A program made the translations under genes and the position numbers. Source: Serendipita indica DSM 11827 (taxonomy: Eukaryota; Basidiomycota; Agaricomycetes; Sebacinales; Serendipitaceae). Taken from it: a DNA stretch of 64,000 bases. The stretch is taken from the NCBI GenBank assembly GCA_910890315.1, contig CAJVGD010000011.1, forward strand, positions 1-64,000, written 5' to 3'. The notes beneath the pieces were generated by a model. That model saw only the letters and a list, made by a program, of their open reading frames with translations. It had not been told where the DNA came from and made no database searches. This document shows positions 1 to 12,038 of the stretch, piece by piece (position 1 is the stretch's first letter; the number at the start of each line of letters is the position of its first letter).

Positions 1-379
1 ATCCGCCACCGAAACGGGACCCTCGACCACGCGTACGGATGTCGCCACCGCTACCCAAACGAGCGCGGACGGCGAGAAAGCCTCGGTGGAGGATGAGCAA
101 GTGCCACTAGATGGCCATCTCGAAAGTAATCCCGATTCACGCGAAGATCTAGAGTATGAGATGGAGGGTGATAAACAAGAGCTCATCGGTAAAAGGACGC
201 GCTACCGGATCTGGAGAGAGTTTTCCAAGGGCATGCACAGTACGTTCTCCTCTTCCTCGAACGTTTTCAGTCTGACCCTGATTGTTTTTTAACCAGATGA
301 TACCTGCGTCCAGCCAGGATACTGGGCAGCCGTCTGGGAATTCGTCAACTCGCTGGAGCCCCTGCCGTCGACTATATAG
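1..379 (+). CDS. C-terminal part of an unrecognised protein (5' end outside window)
   Basis: An open frame runs in from the left edge, reading codons from position 2. A short intron fits at 240-296 (donor gtacg, acceptor aaccag), after which the frame ends at the TAG at 377-379. The visible tail is acidic and polar, then has a basic, aromatic stretch (RTRYRIWREFSKGMH) followed by a short last exon rich in Trp and Pro (PGYWAAVWEFVNSLEP). No family is recognised. The intron is supported because the unspliced frame stops at once, whereas splicing joins two coding-looking segments. The start and most of the gene lie outside the window, so no function is offered. Confidence 0.5.
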
Positions 380-1743
380 ATGTTATTTTGTCTTTACGAT
401 ATCTTACTGAACTATGATTTTATTTTCATGAAAATGAGCAGCTATCATTTCATAAAGTGCGCGCTACATCTGAAGAGAAGAGAAACAATCTTTTGGATCC
501 AAACAACGATGCCAACATCCTAGTACAGCAAGTGAAAGGGACTGAAACACAATCGCACACTGCGCGAGGATGGAGTAATCCCTCTGAAGGGAGCCCACAA
601 AAGACTCCAGTGATGATGACAGGAGCACTGAATGCAAAATGATACCGCGCATGCAAAGACGATGCAGTGCAAATGGGACGTAAGAGGTCGTAATGTGCTT
701 TCGTAAGTGCCGGTAGGCGTGGTGGTGGAGAAGCGGATGACGACAGAAACCCTGGCTGTGGAAACTGCACGAGCCACACGAGTCTGTCGCAGCCGACGAT
801 GAGTGATTGAAGGAAAGACAAATGTGGATCCAGCAAGTATGTTCAAACTTGGTGGTGGCTGGAAATCGATCAATCCACGCGACACCAGGCAGGGCGCGGT
901 GGCGACAAGCGAGATGTTGATCGATTGGGAGTTGGGCTGAGCAAGCTGGATGGCATCGGCTCCAACGTGTGTTTTCGCAAACGCGATTGATGCGATGCGA
1001 GTGATCGAGAATGCGGGGTAATGATGGTGATGGATGGGTAGTTGCCAAATTAGCGAAATGGCGAAGGGGGCGGGCTTGTGTCGTATGAGACGGGAGTGGG
1101 AGGAAGGAAATTGTTGGCATAGAACATAGGGGGAGATACAGAATCTGCGACGAGCAACGTCCCAAGCATCGCGCAAATCTGCATCGAGAGAGAGAGGAAG
1201 ATGAAACGAGAACAAGTGGGAAAGGAATTAGTGATTCGGGGGTGATATTGCTACTTTGTGGTGGGACGGTAGAAGAAAGATGAATGGTAGAACATGTGAG
1301 GGTATAGATGGAAAGGGGTAGGTGGAAGGGGATGAGAATGATAAGGAAAATCCAGATCAGCGCGCATTGTTAATCAATAAGTAGTGCGACGAGATTTCTA
1401 TGGGGAGGGAAGCGAAAGGGGCAAGGGAGACTGGAGGAAGAGGAGATCGGGAACGAACACGAAATGACGAGACGAGCAAAGATCTGATAGAGTAGCAATG
1501 CAGTACAGCATCGCCGATACCACGGAATAAGAGATTTCCGTGAATACACGTGCGACGATGGGTGCCGTGCGGGCGAAAGGAGGACCAGTCTTGTCCTCGG
1601 AAAGAGATTACAGGCCCGTGATCCGCACCATCGGGTGGGTCAGAGAGGCGTTTCTTTTTGTGAATGACAATGGAACCGTTGCGGTTCTAGTTGTTGAAAC
1701 AATTATTCCGAGATCCTTTACGAAAATCGATAGTAATAAGGCA
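380..1743. other. Gene-free stretch between two convergent genes
   Basis: No gene is supported here. The + strand is rich in purine runs (ggggaga, gaggaag), so the minus strand is pyrimidine-rich. Two overlapping minus-strand open frames of about 230 codons (464-1165 and 520-1215) exist in different frames, but both are rich in Ser, His, Cys and Leu in a way typical of antisense frames. The stretch lies downstream of both flanking genes and may hold their 3' untranslated regions. Confidence 0.4.
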
Positions 1744-3445
1744 TCAACGACGGACAGAGGTCGGCGTAGGAGTTGCAGGCGTGCGTAGCATTGAGCCATG
1801 TCGAGCCAGGTTCGAGTAAGTGTATGTGTTTTCGGCCGCAGACGCATCCTCGGTATCGTCGATCATGGGTAACCAGACCTTTGGATACGCTTGTTGGCGA
1901 GGGGTCTGGATAGGGCGAGGACGGGTTTGATTGCGGATCGGAGGTGGTGTCCCACCGGGAGGAAGCGGTGCGGTCATTGACCGAGGGACAGAAGACTGCG
2001 CAGCAGTGCGCGCCATCAATGTCTCTAGGCCACTCTTGGGTGTTGGGCGAGTGGCGTAAGGGATTGGCGAAGGCGCAGGGGACGTCTGGCGAGCCGACTG
2101 GGGTGTGAAGAATTCGCGAGCTGGCTGAGGCGAAGGCGACGAACTTGCGCTAGAAGCAGCAGAGCTACTTCGCGACGAGGTCGCGCTCGCAATGCTAGGC
2201 AACGACGTGGGCGCATAAGGGTTGATGCGCGTCGGCGAAGTGGTCACAGACCGTGGAGGCGCAAGTCTGGCGCTTTGCGTCTCTGGGGAAGAAACATACC
2301 GCGACGGTGGCGGGGAAGAGACGGGAGTAGGAGCCGTGGGCGAGGTCGGCGACGCCGGTCCAGGGAAAGGAGAAGAATGGAGGCGCGAGGCAGCGGCGGC
2401 ACCTGGGCTAGCCTTGCGCAGGCGTTCAACTTCTGCTTGCAATTGAAGGCATTCATGCTGTTTCTCGCTATATTGTTGCTTGCAACGGCGAACATCGGCT
2501 TCGAGGACGGTTTGTTGAGCCTCCAGGGCCTTGATTCGTTCCCGGAGACCGTTTTCCATAATCTGAGCGGTCTTGCTCGATTCTGTGTAGGCGAGAGAAT
2601 TGAGGAGAATGGCGCGGAGAAGCGCTGCAGACAGTCGGAGGGCGGGGAACTGGATGCGTGAGAAAGCGAAAGTCAGTTACTGTTTCTGGTCACCAGGCGA
2701 GTAAATCGGACTGGGGGTGACTGGATTGGCGCGTACTGAATCTGCCATTGGCAGTTCAAATGACTCGCCCAGCCAACCTCAAGGGCCCCTAGGTGGGCCA
2801 GCACCGGCCGAATGCAGACCTGGGATGGGGGGCTTACGCCAGTGCTGAGCCCAGGAGCCACAGGATCTCCAAACTCTATCTAACAGGGATCAAGGCATAA
2901 GGGAGAATGACGCACCTTTCCATTCGGTTTGTACTTTGGCTCGGTGAGCAGCCAGTTTTGGATGTCGTCACGGAGCTCAGAGACTTCCTCAAACGTGCAC
3001 TTGACTGACGCAGCCTTGGAGACTCGGAGCTCGAGGGCTCTGGCCTCTTCGCGGATGCGGGCCTCTTGATTCCAAGGTGAGCGCACACGGTCACTCAGGT
3101 CGGAGTCGGTGTCGTCCGACGGGAGAAAGTGCTCGTAGGAGAGTTTGGGAAGAGGATCTGCAGGATCCACTCGGACGAGGCAGATGGATTCGATGTTAAA
3201 CCCTTCACGGCACAGAGGACAAGCAGCGCCCTTCGGATTATTGTCGTTGATGCTGACGAGGCAGTTTCTGCAGAACGTATGACCTGTAATAAGTGAGCAA
3301 AGCAGAGCTAAACACCAGACTTGCTACGAGACTTTTGGCCGTAGCAAAAATTTTACATACCACACGGAATGAGATAGGGGAGGCAGACGACGCCATATTG
3401 GTCGCCGCAGACGTCGCAAACGGACGTCGGGTCGATGGTGAGCAT
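1744..3445 (-). CDS. RING-finger protein with coiled coil, probable E3 ubiquitin ligase
   Basis: Three exons (3445-3361, 3283-2916, 2649-1744) join in frame to about 452 codons. The N-terminus carries a C3HC4 RING: a CDVCG knuckle at about residue 10, then CGHTFCRNCL across the first splice junction, then CPLC. An acidic middle follows (SDDTDSDLSDR), then a coiled coil of about 60 residues after the second junction, then a long Ser/Pro-rich tail. RING proteins of this layout usually recruit an E2 and transfer ubiquitin; the substrate cannot be told. The ATG at 3445 was chosen because it lies just upstream of the first Cys pair. The second intron (about 266 nt) is unusually long for this window and could hide a small exon. 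Confidence 0.75.
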
Positions 3446-5440
3446 GGTTTGAGCGCACCAGAGAACGGAAAGGAGCTCAAAGGGAGGGCAGAGGGCGGTT
3501 CCAAGTTGTGAGCGGGCAAATAAACCGAATCCGGCGCTGGGCTAGGGTTGCTTCCCAGCGTCTTCGCAGCGCCGATCACTCGCGGCTGGTCCTTGGAGCG
3601 AGCTCATTCTGCAGTTTATACATCTTATATACACCGTCTGCTTTTTTCAGTATTTTTTTCGCAGGTTTATTGGTCACCCCCGGCCTAGAGGGCTGACCAA
3701 CCAGTGCTTCTCGGCCGTTCTCTACATTTCTTGTGTAATCTTTTGCCTTTTGGGACGCTGCTTGTCCACGCCACCCGCCAGCCACAGCTTGCACCGGCGT
3801 CTCATTCGTCGTCTTCGTTGACCACGACGACGACAAAAATCCTCTGGTATTTACGCTCATAACTCTCAAGAGGCGCTCATCTTCGGGATCCCGGCCCTGC
3901 TTCAACGCCTCGTTGCTCGAGTGCGGCAGCAAAAAAGCCCCGACGCAGGCTACGTACAATCGGTCAAATCACTGCGAGATGAATTTCCTTTCCAAGGATT
4001 GATGCGTTGGAGGCGCATCTGACAGCGAGCTCGACACGCCCTCTACTCGTGTTACTATCGGAATAACATGTAACACTCCCTGCAATCTTGACAATACGCC
4101 TCCTTGTGTCTGTTCCGAGCAATCGATCACTCGACAAAAGACCCTCTCTCTGCGGCGTTATCAATGACAAAATCTGGCGCAACCCAACCGCTCGATCACA
4201 CATCTCAAGCGTCTGTAGAATTGACGCAGACGCGTAAGACTCCAATGCCTCGTGCATCTCCTAGGCCTGGTCTCATCTGCGGCCATCCGCTAGTTCCAGC
4301 CCGGAAGTCTCCACCTTGGACGCTCCAAACACGCTCCTTCTACGTGATAGATCCATCATACGACTCCTCGAGCCTGTGTAAGACCAAGCACCATCCGTAA
4401 TCGAGTCGTTCTTTCTGACGACGCGCACCCGCGATCAAGCATGTCTCTGATCGGATGTATGCCTTCCTCGCGTATTCCGTGACTAGGCAAGGACGACGAC
4501 TTCCCTACCCTCTGCCCAGCAGCATGCTGCACTCCTCCACAGACCCGTCTGGCCCGTCTTTCTGGACCGTGACATCTTTGGGGATCGATATGCTTGTGAA
4601 TTTCACCTCACTCTTGCTCGCATGTAACCTAGGCAAACTGTCAGCCAAAAATTTGGATTTCCTCGGTGATTTCGAGTCGACCCCCTCAGGGCCGGCCATC
4701 GAAACACTCGGCATTCTACAATTCCCATCAGCATCAAGGATTGCGTATTTCTATTTATTCAAAAGAACCGTCGTCATCAAGGGGGGATTCGACCGCGGTC
4801 TTGTCTCGTACCAGAGGGAGAACGGTAAATCCACCGCCACCTAGCTCGCTACTCAGTCCTCTTAGTACCCTATCTCTACATACCTTGAATCGACGATTTC
4901 CGCCAGAAACCCTGTTGCTGTTTATCAGAGAGCTGCCGCCTTGAGTAATTTGAGTTGCAAGGGACTTCGTCGGTTAATAAAAACATGCCTGAGGAACGTG
5001 CCCTACCCTCAAATTCACCTTATCTCGTCTTCCTCAACTTCCTCGTCTCAAGTTCGGCGAGCAGTGCCGCGACAAAAAAAGTCGTACGACAGGATATTTC
5101 CCCCTTCACCAGTGCAAGCCAAAAGATCATTTCTGCTCGATGCTCCTCTCTGCAAAAACACGCGTTGAGCCAACATGTGGCGTCAAGTCGAGCACGCAAC
5201 GAGGCAAAGGTCGGAAGCGCCACCGGGTCGGCCAATCACCGACGATCGACAGTATTGGACATTCGACACGCGATCAGAAGTCTTCTGACATCCTCTTAGT
5301 TTCGACAAGCGCATATACCTCTTTCGGACCTGTCTAATTGTTGTGATAGTAGACAGTAAGCACACACAGCAACACGTCTATTAGTCTCTGCATGGGTGCT
5401 GTCGTTAGTGAGATGGTCCGGTGGACATGCAGGCAAAGAC
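3446..5440. other. Gene-poor 2 kb stretch
   Basis: Nothing conserved is recognised on either strand between the RING gene and ORC3. One minus-strand open frame (3959-3576; inner ATG at 3860, about 94 codons) looks somewhat protein-like: polar, with a repeated Gly/Gln/Lys character (AGGWRGQAASQKAKDY). It has no recognised relative and may instead belong to the upstream region of the RING gene. A minus-strand frame at 4714-4505 is similar in quality. Short CT-rich runs occur throughout. Confidence 0.35.
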
Positions 5441-8060
5441 TTACTCTGGCGTGACCCAAACAACCTTTCCTGTGCATTCAGCACCTTTCTTGCCGGTTCC
5501 GCGTCCAGTCCATCTTAGTAGACCAAGCATGTCCATCTCGTGTAATGCCCACATGAATCGCGCGTATGCCTCCCGTCTCCACCCTTCTTCAGAGAATTCG
5601 GCTTTGCTCTTTGTAGACTGAGGTCGGCCCGCTTCCAGACCTTGGACGAACGATTCAAACCAGTCGTACACGTTGATAGTCCGGCCCGCATCCGCATAAC
5701 GAGCAAAAAGAATGCAAATGTCCGGGTTGGTGACTGGACCGCCACGTCGTGTCGTTTCCTGCCCGTTCATTGACGATTGCGATGCAGTTGTATTGGACGT
5801 CGAGGTCACGTCGTGGAGCAGGTAACTGCCAGGGTGCCGTAGGGATTCGAGGACCACGTTCCGCATGCTCGGGTTCAGCATCTGGAAGCTCATGAGACCT
5901 GCAAGTTCGCAGCAGCAAACTTACATCGATAGGCAGTTCGACGTCAGCCGTTCTCCACACAGCAGAAAGCGGATGCTTCAGCCAGCTATCCATAGTCTGC
6001 CTGGTCACCGAGTTAGTCACAACCAGCATCTGTAAGCACCGACTTGCCACATATCTCGCAGCTGAGTCGCAATGTCCTCTCCGATTGGATGGCGTTGCTT
6101 CGACTGCTCCTCTGTTTGCTCAGTGGTGTGAACCTCATGTCGAAACCTTTCTATTTGTGCGAGGAAAGTCTCATCTACAAGTTCGTCTGATATTTGCCGA
6201 CCTGTGGTTTCTAGTTGTTGAAGAAATTCCAGGAGTTGAGTTCCGGTGAGAAGTCTAAATGAGTTGATTAACTAGCATGGCACGAGATAGAGAAAGTGAC
6301 TTGCTGTATACGCTTGAGCAGTTTTGGGTAAATCTCTTCGAGTCGGCCGTCCCCGAAGAGTCCAACGAGCTTTATGAACGAGATACCAAGTTCAGAAGCG
6401 TGATTTTGCTGTGAAAGCTCGCGTAAATACGCTTGTGTAACTAGGAGAAGATGAAACGAGCGCTTTGCCGTCTGGAGCCGAGTATTGAAGTCGTCAATTG
6501 CTTTCCCCGATAGTTGAAGGAATGTTTCCATTGACGGTGTAATAGCGTCCAACGACGTCGCAAGGTCCTGAAGGAACTCGCCGGCTTCTTCCACTTCACC
6601 GAGTTGAATGCGATCTGCCAAAGACTCCAACCCAAAGGAGTTGTCGCTCCATAAGATAGAAAGAGGATTTTGAAAATGGCGAAGATAAATCAGCTAGAGA
6701 CTATGAGCTTGGAGAGAGACTATTTGCCTTGGACTGACTTGGACGTGTGAGATGAACGAATCAAGGGATCCATGAAATCTACTCCACGAATGATGAAGCC
6801 AAGAGGTTACTCTTCCGCTAGGAATAAGTGAGGGGGTAAAGCTTGGGTCCAGAAAGATCTGTCGGAGCTATAAGAGTAAGCTCTTGAGAACGTGGAAACG
6901 TACCCGTTGGATGAGCATCTCGAAGCGATGCTCCTCGGTGGGTAATACAAATTTTGTGACAGTTAGAATCTTCCTTGTGGCACGTCCGAACATAGTTGTG
7001 AGCACGTCGGCTGATGAGGCGCCAAGGATGAAGGTGAGTGGTAGTCGGTCACAGTAGTTCCTGAAAGAGTGTTAGATAGTGCTGGAGTCCAATTCGAATC
7101 TATACCTGCTAATGTGCAGAAGATCATGCACAACGTTAGCGGTGCATGACTCGAGATCGGGAATCAAGGCAACGAGTCTTGGGACTGGACGATATTCAAA
7201 GGCGGCAAATACATGTGAAAGAGATTTATACCTTCGTTTTCTCTGTTGGATACCCAGGTGAACCAGCTACAGAGCAGCTGCATGTCATAAGTCGCTACGG
7301 AGACAGTTGCACGTCGTTTCTCTAGCTCCTATTAGGTGCGCTCTCAAACATTGAGTATATGATGCGTACGGTGGTCATGGTGGCGAATGAATCCCTCTAT
7401 CAGAGCCTTTAGTGCCGTTTGCAAGTTCGAGAGTGTGTTTGGAAGCAAGGTCGAAGTGTATACCGCGTTCGTTTTGAGTAGACGCAAATTCAAGTCGTTG
7501 ATTAGACTTTGCCGATCGTCACCTTTACTTGAGGTCTCAGTTAGGCACGCGCAAAAGAAATGGAATCGGTCACCTACTACCAAAGCGGTCCGCAACTCTG
7601 GAGCTGGGAGCAGCTTCTGTACCCAGATTGCCGTTCGCGTCGCTTCTGAATCGTCCGTTTGCTTTATATAGGTCCAGATGCTTTCCAAGATGGCTGAATG
7701 CGATCGATTGGCGGTGGCCTGCCTTAAGGTTGGTGTGGGATGCTGAGAATGTATAATCTCACCAATATCTCCGCCTCACATATAGACCATGCTTGCTGGT
7801 AAATGGTAAATCGTGCAATGTTTCCATGAGGCAAGTCATTGATCGTTGAACCAGCGAATGAGGTTGGGGGAGCCCCCCTTTGTGTCCTTCTCTCCCTTTT
7901 CTGCAGCTTATTAGTCGAACTGTAGAGCTAGGCTTGTTAACTTGCTTGGAGAGAAAGGAATGCAGACGACTGCCTGCAGTAACTTTGTTAGGTCGCGGTT
8001 GGGAGTCACAGTGCTTTTACCAGCCTCATCATCATCCCATATATCATGATCCAACTCCAT
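5441..8060 (-). CDS. ORC3: Origin recognition complex subunit 3
   Basis: About ten exons with 43-50 nt introns give a protein near 720 residues, typical for ORC3. ORC3 is a subunit of the six-part complex that marks replication origins and loads MCM; it lacks a functional ATPase site of its own. Diagnostic stretches in order are an N-terminal AVVCIPFSPSK, RLVALIPDLESC, RLPLTFILGASSADV (the degenerate AAA+-like core), LRHFQNPLSILW, and a C-terminal PDICILFARYADAGRTINVY, the well-conserved ORC3 C-terminal block. The ATG at 8060 begins an acidic leader (MELDHDIWDDDEAGK). The last intron is taken as 43 nt (donor gtaagt, acceptor ttccag), which keeps the frame where a nearer AG would not. It is divergent from the serine-rich gene at 8176. 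Confidence 0.93.
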
Positions 8061-8175
8061 GTTATGTGTCCCGTGAGAATTTGAGAACCGAGGTTCAGTG
8101 GCGAGGTTCAACTTGTTTGTCGAGCGTCGACTTGGACCCGACCGCATCTCGGCGGCTACTCTCTTCAGCTGCAAC
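8061..8175. promoter_or_regulatory. Short divergent promoter of ORC3 and the serine-rich gene
   Basis: Only about 115 bases separate the two opposite start codons (8060 minus, 8176 plus), so the two genes must share this control region. No recognisable binding site was identified by eye. Confidence 0.5.
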
Positions 8176-9781
8176 ATGAGCCATGAAGACGGGGACGTAT
8201 CAATGACCAGTTTACGGGACGAACACTGCGACATGAGTCTCGATCATGAGACTATTGATGTCGTCTGGCAAAGTACGCAGTCTACAGCACTGCAAAGTAT
8301 TCTTGAAGAGTCTAAATGTACGTAAGACACACCGTCGAGTCCTCAACATGGCTTCCTTCGACCAAGGATTCTCGCCTGGTTGCCTTTATGTCATGCCGAA
8401 CTGACTCTCATTCACAGTGCGCAAAACACGAGCTACCTCTCCAGCAGCCAACTCGAACGACACGGCGTCTTTCATCCTTCCAGGCTCTCTTCTCCCAAAG
8501 TCACTCTTCCGAGATACGTCTACGACGCGGTCTATATCCCTGTTAGGGGATCAAAAACCGTCTATTCCGTTACCTCAACACCCAACCAGACCTGCTGTCA
8601 GCAGAGCAGGGAGCATGCCTTCGCTATTTCATGAAGCACAGCGGGCGTCGAGCAGCAGAAGCAGCCAGATACCCTCACCCGACACAGTGACAGACGTGCG
8701 CAAGATACGACCTTCTCAACGACGCTCTTCTACTCGCGATCAAACCACTCAGTCGTCAGACTCTGCAGAGGTCACGCAACAGGATCTCGAAAGCCTTAAA
8801 TATATGATCAACACTGTCAGTAGGATTTGGGGACAGGAAAACTCTTCCACTTCGATTCGTTCATCGGGTTCTACATCCAACTTTTCCGCTCGCCTACAAA
8901 GTGGCTCGAGTTCAGAGTCTAGTCGTCCCGAGCCGGTTAAAACTATCAAACTGGGTCAACCTTTGGAAACAACTTCATCTCGGATACGACAATCGACGAG
9001 CGAGATCAAAGGTCTCATGCTTCCACCAGCATTGCCAACGACAACCAACGTCGAACCCCAGCTCTCGCTTCCGCGAATTTCGAAGCTCCCCATCACTGCG
9101 AAGCCTCTGAAACTGACAGAAAGTGCTCTTTGCGATGTGTCAATGGTCACAGAGGAAGCAGACGAGGCGGAAACGAGCTTTGACCTCTCCGAGCCGCCAT
9201 CGCCATCGCCGACGGTACGGGCGAACCCAACCCGTTTCCAAGAAAAGCACGAAGTTACAGAGTTCACTCGCGAAAAGAGATTGTCGCAAGGCTCGTCTCG
9301 TCCTCTGTCGACCAACCTACTCTCCCAATTGCGCAGCGGACAACCGCGCTCGCTTTCCCAAACCCCTCTTTCTATCGTCAACGCCCCACCAAAAGCGCTT
9401 GGCATGCGTCGAACCGTATCTGGGAACAATGTTTTCCCTTCGAAATCTACCAAAAGAGATACGGAGACCAAGCCGCCACTTTCACGTATATACTCGCAGG
9501 CTTCTATGACCCAAGAGCAAGCCAGAATGAAGCCAAAGGGGTTCAAAGTACCATGGGCCAACGACAGCCCTACTATGGCCCCAGGATCTTTGCCGGCTTC
9601 TCAAACTTCAAACCTCTCTGTATCCTCACCTGTCAGCGAGTCTGGCTCCGACTCTGCTTCTGGGGTCGGTGGGTCTACGACTATCCAAAACGTTCACCCC
9701 GAGAACCCAGATTCATCCTACTCTTTCGATGATATCGACGTAGAGGAGCTAGATCGTGTTCTGAGCCAATGTGGCGCCTGA
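8176..9781 (+). CDS. Serine-rich protein of unknown function
   Basis: Two exons (8176-8317 and 8418-9781) join in frame to about 501 residues. The N-terminus is acidic (MSHEDGDVSMTSL) and the body is Ser/Thr/Pro-rich and likely disordered. One short helix-like stretch, SLKYMINTVSRIWG near the middle, is the best candidate for a folded or binding segment. The C-terminus ends with a compact acidic motif, DDIDVEELDRVLSQCGA. Many SP and TP sites suggest phosphorylation (inference). No known domain is recognised. The divergent arrangement with ORC3 could mean shared cell-cycle expression, but that is only a guess. Confidence 0.75.
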
Positions 9782-9861
9782 TTCTGTACACAATCGACAT
9801 GTAACGTCATTCGTTCTTAGGGTTTCTTACACCATGTTATATGATCGCATATCCAATGTAT

Positions 9862-9875
9862 TCGAGCGCGCTCGA
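9862..9875. repeat. 14-bp perfect palindrome TCGAGCGCGCTCGA
   Basis: A perfect inverted repeat lies in the short convergent region between the serine-rich gene and the subtilase gene. It could be chance or a short hairpin at the gene ends; nothing further supports a role. Confidence 0.4.
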
Positions 9876-10077
9876 GTTACAATTGGTAATCGTACAGAAT
9901 GTGAAGCCCGACAGACGAAACGCACACAGAGGCGTGAGTAAATATCTGGTACTGGTGGGGATTCAGAGGAAAGGAATGCGGGAATGCGGTTGACGGTCAC
10001 GACGAAAAGAAACCACCTCCCCTGTGCGTGTTCAAAAGGAAAGGATGTCCGTCGTCTTCTTCACTGCACCGCTCGAA

Positions 10078-11764
10078 TTAGTAGCTGGTCGCATTGTTAA
10101 AGATGAGCAGGTTGGGGGAGCCCTTTGGCAAGTCGCTGAGAACGTCTGGGGTCGAAAGGACGAGCAATGCCGTCTTGAGCTTCTTGGGGCTCAGAGTACC
10201 GGGGACAGCAGCAACGTCGTAATCAGCCTTGTGCTCGACTTGCTTCTGCTCGGGAGCGAACCAACCGGGAGCGAGCTTGCGGAGGATGCTAAAGACACCA
10301 GCGACGGGCGAGTCGGTATTGGCAACCGAGGCGAATTGACCGGCCATCTCAAAGTTGAACGTAGAGGTGGTAGGGTCAAACGACTCGGATGGATAGAGCG
10401 AGAGCAAATACGCGAGCATGCCAGCGGTGTGGGGCGAAGCCATCGAAGTGCCAGAGATGGTGTTGGTGGCGGTCTTTGAGCCAATCCAAGTCGACAAGAT
10501 ACTCAAACCAGGAGCGAAAACGTCGACACAGGTACCCCAGTTGCTAAAGTAGGCGCGGTCGTCTCCAATCGTCGAAGCACCAACGGTCACTGCCTGCGTA
10601 GAGTAATTAGAAGGAGAAAAAGCTACGAGTAGCAAAAGCATACCTTTTCAGCACCAGCGGGCGAATAGTTGCATGCATCCCTGTTGTCGTTGCCTGCCGC
10701 GACGGCAAAGTGCATTCCACTGTCGACAGCCTTGTTGACGGCATCATCGAGCGCCTTGGACTTGCCACCACCGAGAGACATGTTTGCGACGGAGCCCTTG
10801 TGAGCGGTAAAGCCCCGGGCTGCATATTCCGCACGCGCCTTGGCCGCCGCCTTTGCAGCCTCACTGGCCGCCCAGACGACACCACCGACGACGTCAGACA
10901 TAGATCCAGAGCCGTTAGAGCCAAGGACCTTGACGGCGATGAGGTTTGCCTTCTTTGCAACACCGTAACGACGAGATCCGATGGTTCCGGCGCAGTGAGT
11001 ACCATGACCATTGCCTGTATACAGTCGTCAGCAACACGTCAAAAAACGTGCTTGGGGGAGGAGGCGGGGCACGTGGTCTGTAGAGAAAACGTACCATCCT
11101 CGTCAACGTCGTTTGCTGGCATCGTCTTTCCCCAGCGTGCGCGGCCCTCAAATTCTTCGTGCTTGATGTTGATACCCGTGTCAATGACATAGACGTCGAC
11201 GCCCTCTCCTCCGTCGGCATCGTATTCGTACTTGCCGAGTGTTGAGAACTTGAGCTTCTCGCGATGACTAACACGGGCGAGACCCTAGATAGACACTGGT
11301 CAGCACGTGTTGCAATCGAGATCCGGACCTTGTAAACATACCCAAGGAGCGTTTCTCTGAATAGTCATCTCGGATGCCCAGACGAGCTGGTCCTGCTCGA
11401 CGTACTCAACCTCTGGTTGTGCACGGATGCGCTCCACGGTCTTGTCGCTAAAGGAGCCTGCATAACCCTTTGTCTTTGGGCCGTCGTAGACGTGCTTGAG
11501 ACCGGCGTCTGTGCTCAGGGGATCCTCTGCGTGGGTAGACTCGAGGAAGTTGAGATGCATAAGCATTGCAGCGGGGTCAATGTCTGATTTGAACATGACA
11601 ATGTACGAGTTGTTGATGAGATGAGGCGTCGACGGCGTCACAAACGGCGCCAACGGCATTGTCGCCTGCTGTCTGCGTCCGATAAACGGAGACGTGGAGA
11701 GGGGAGTTGATAGTACATGTTGGATGCCTGTAGCGGCAGAGAGGAGGATGAATTGGAGGAGCAT
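10078..11764 (-). CDS. Secreted or vacuolar subtilisin-like serine protease (S8, proteinase K type)
   Basis: A complete S8 protease. A hydrophobic leader ([15 protein letters not shown]) is followed by an I9-type propeptide ([12 protein letters not shown] ... [10 protein letters not shown]) and then the catalytic domain. The triad is visible: Asp in YVIDTGI (about residue 176), His in [11 protein letters not shown] (about 207) and Ser in [12 protein letters not shown]. The oxyanion-hole region is AVAAGNDN. The C-terminal extension of about 110 residues resembles fungal cerevisin-like enzymes. Family members degrade protein in the vacuole or outside the cell and are activated by cleavage of the propeptide. 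The start at 11764 fits the leader; an in-frame ATG at 11800 would add 12 residues before it. Five or so short introns interrupt the gene. Confidence 0.93.
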
Positions 11765-12038
11765 GCTTGTCGTCGTTGGGTCCAAGCTGCGAGTCCACAC
11801 AAAGCGCAGCAGCTCAGCTTCAGAGTCTGACTAGAATATACAGTAAATTAACTGTAATGTCTAGATTTGCATTCTGAACTTGTCATTACATGGCGTTATC
11901 TCTTGCTGAGTGAGCATACGCGTCCAATGAACAACTTACTATTCCACTAGTTACATTATAACAACTGGTACACATGATATAAACCCGGCCTGCGTCTTGA
12001 CCTCTGCCTCCATCCCGAGTTGCTCTACTTGTTCACTA

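Noticed and set aside
464-1215. Two long minus-strand open frames
   Set aside because: They overlap in different frames, have odd composition (Cys, His, Ser, Leu-rich) and no recognisable motif.
4770-4830. Possible tRNA T-arm on the minus strand (GGTCGAATCC)
   Set aside because: No matching D-arm, anticodon arm or acceptor stem was found nearby.
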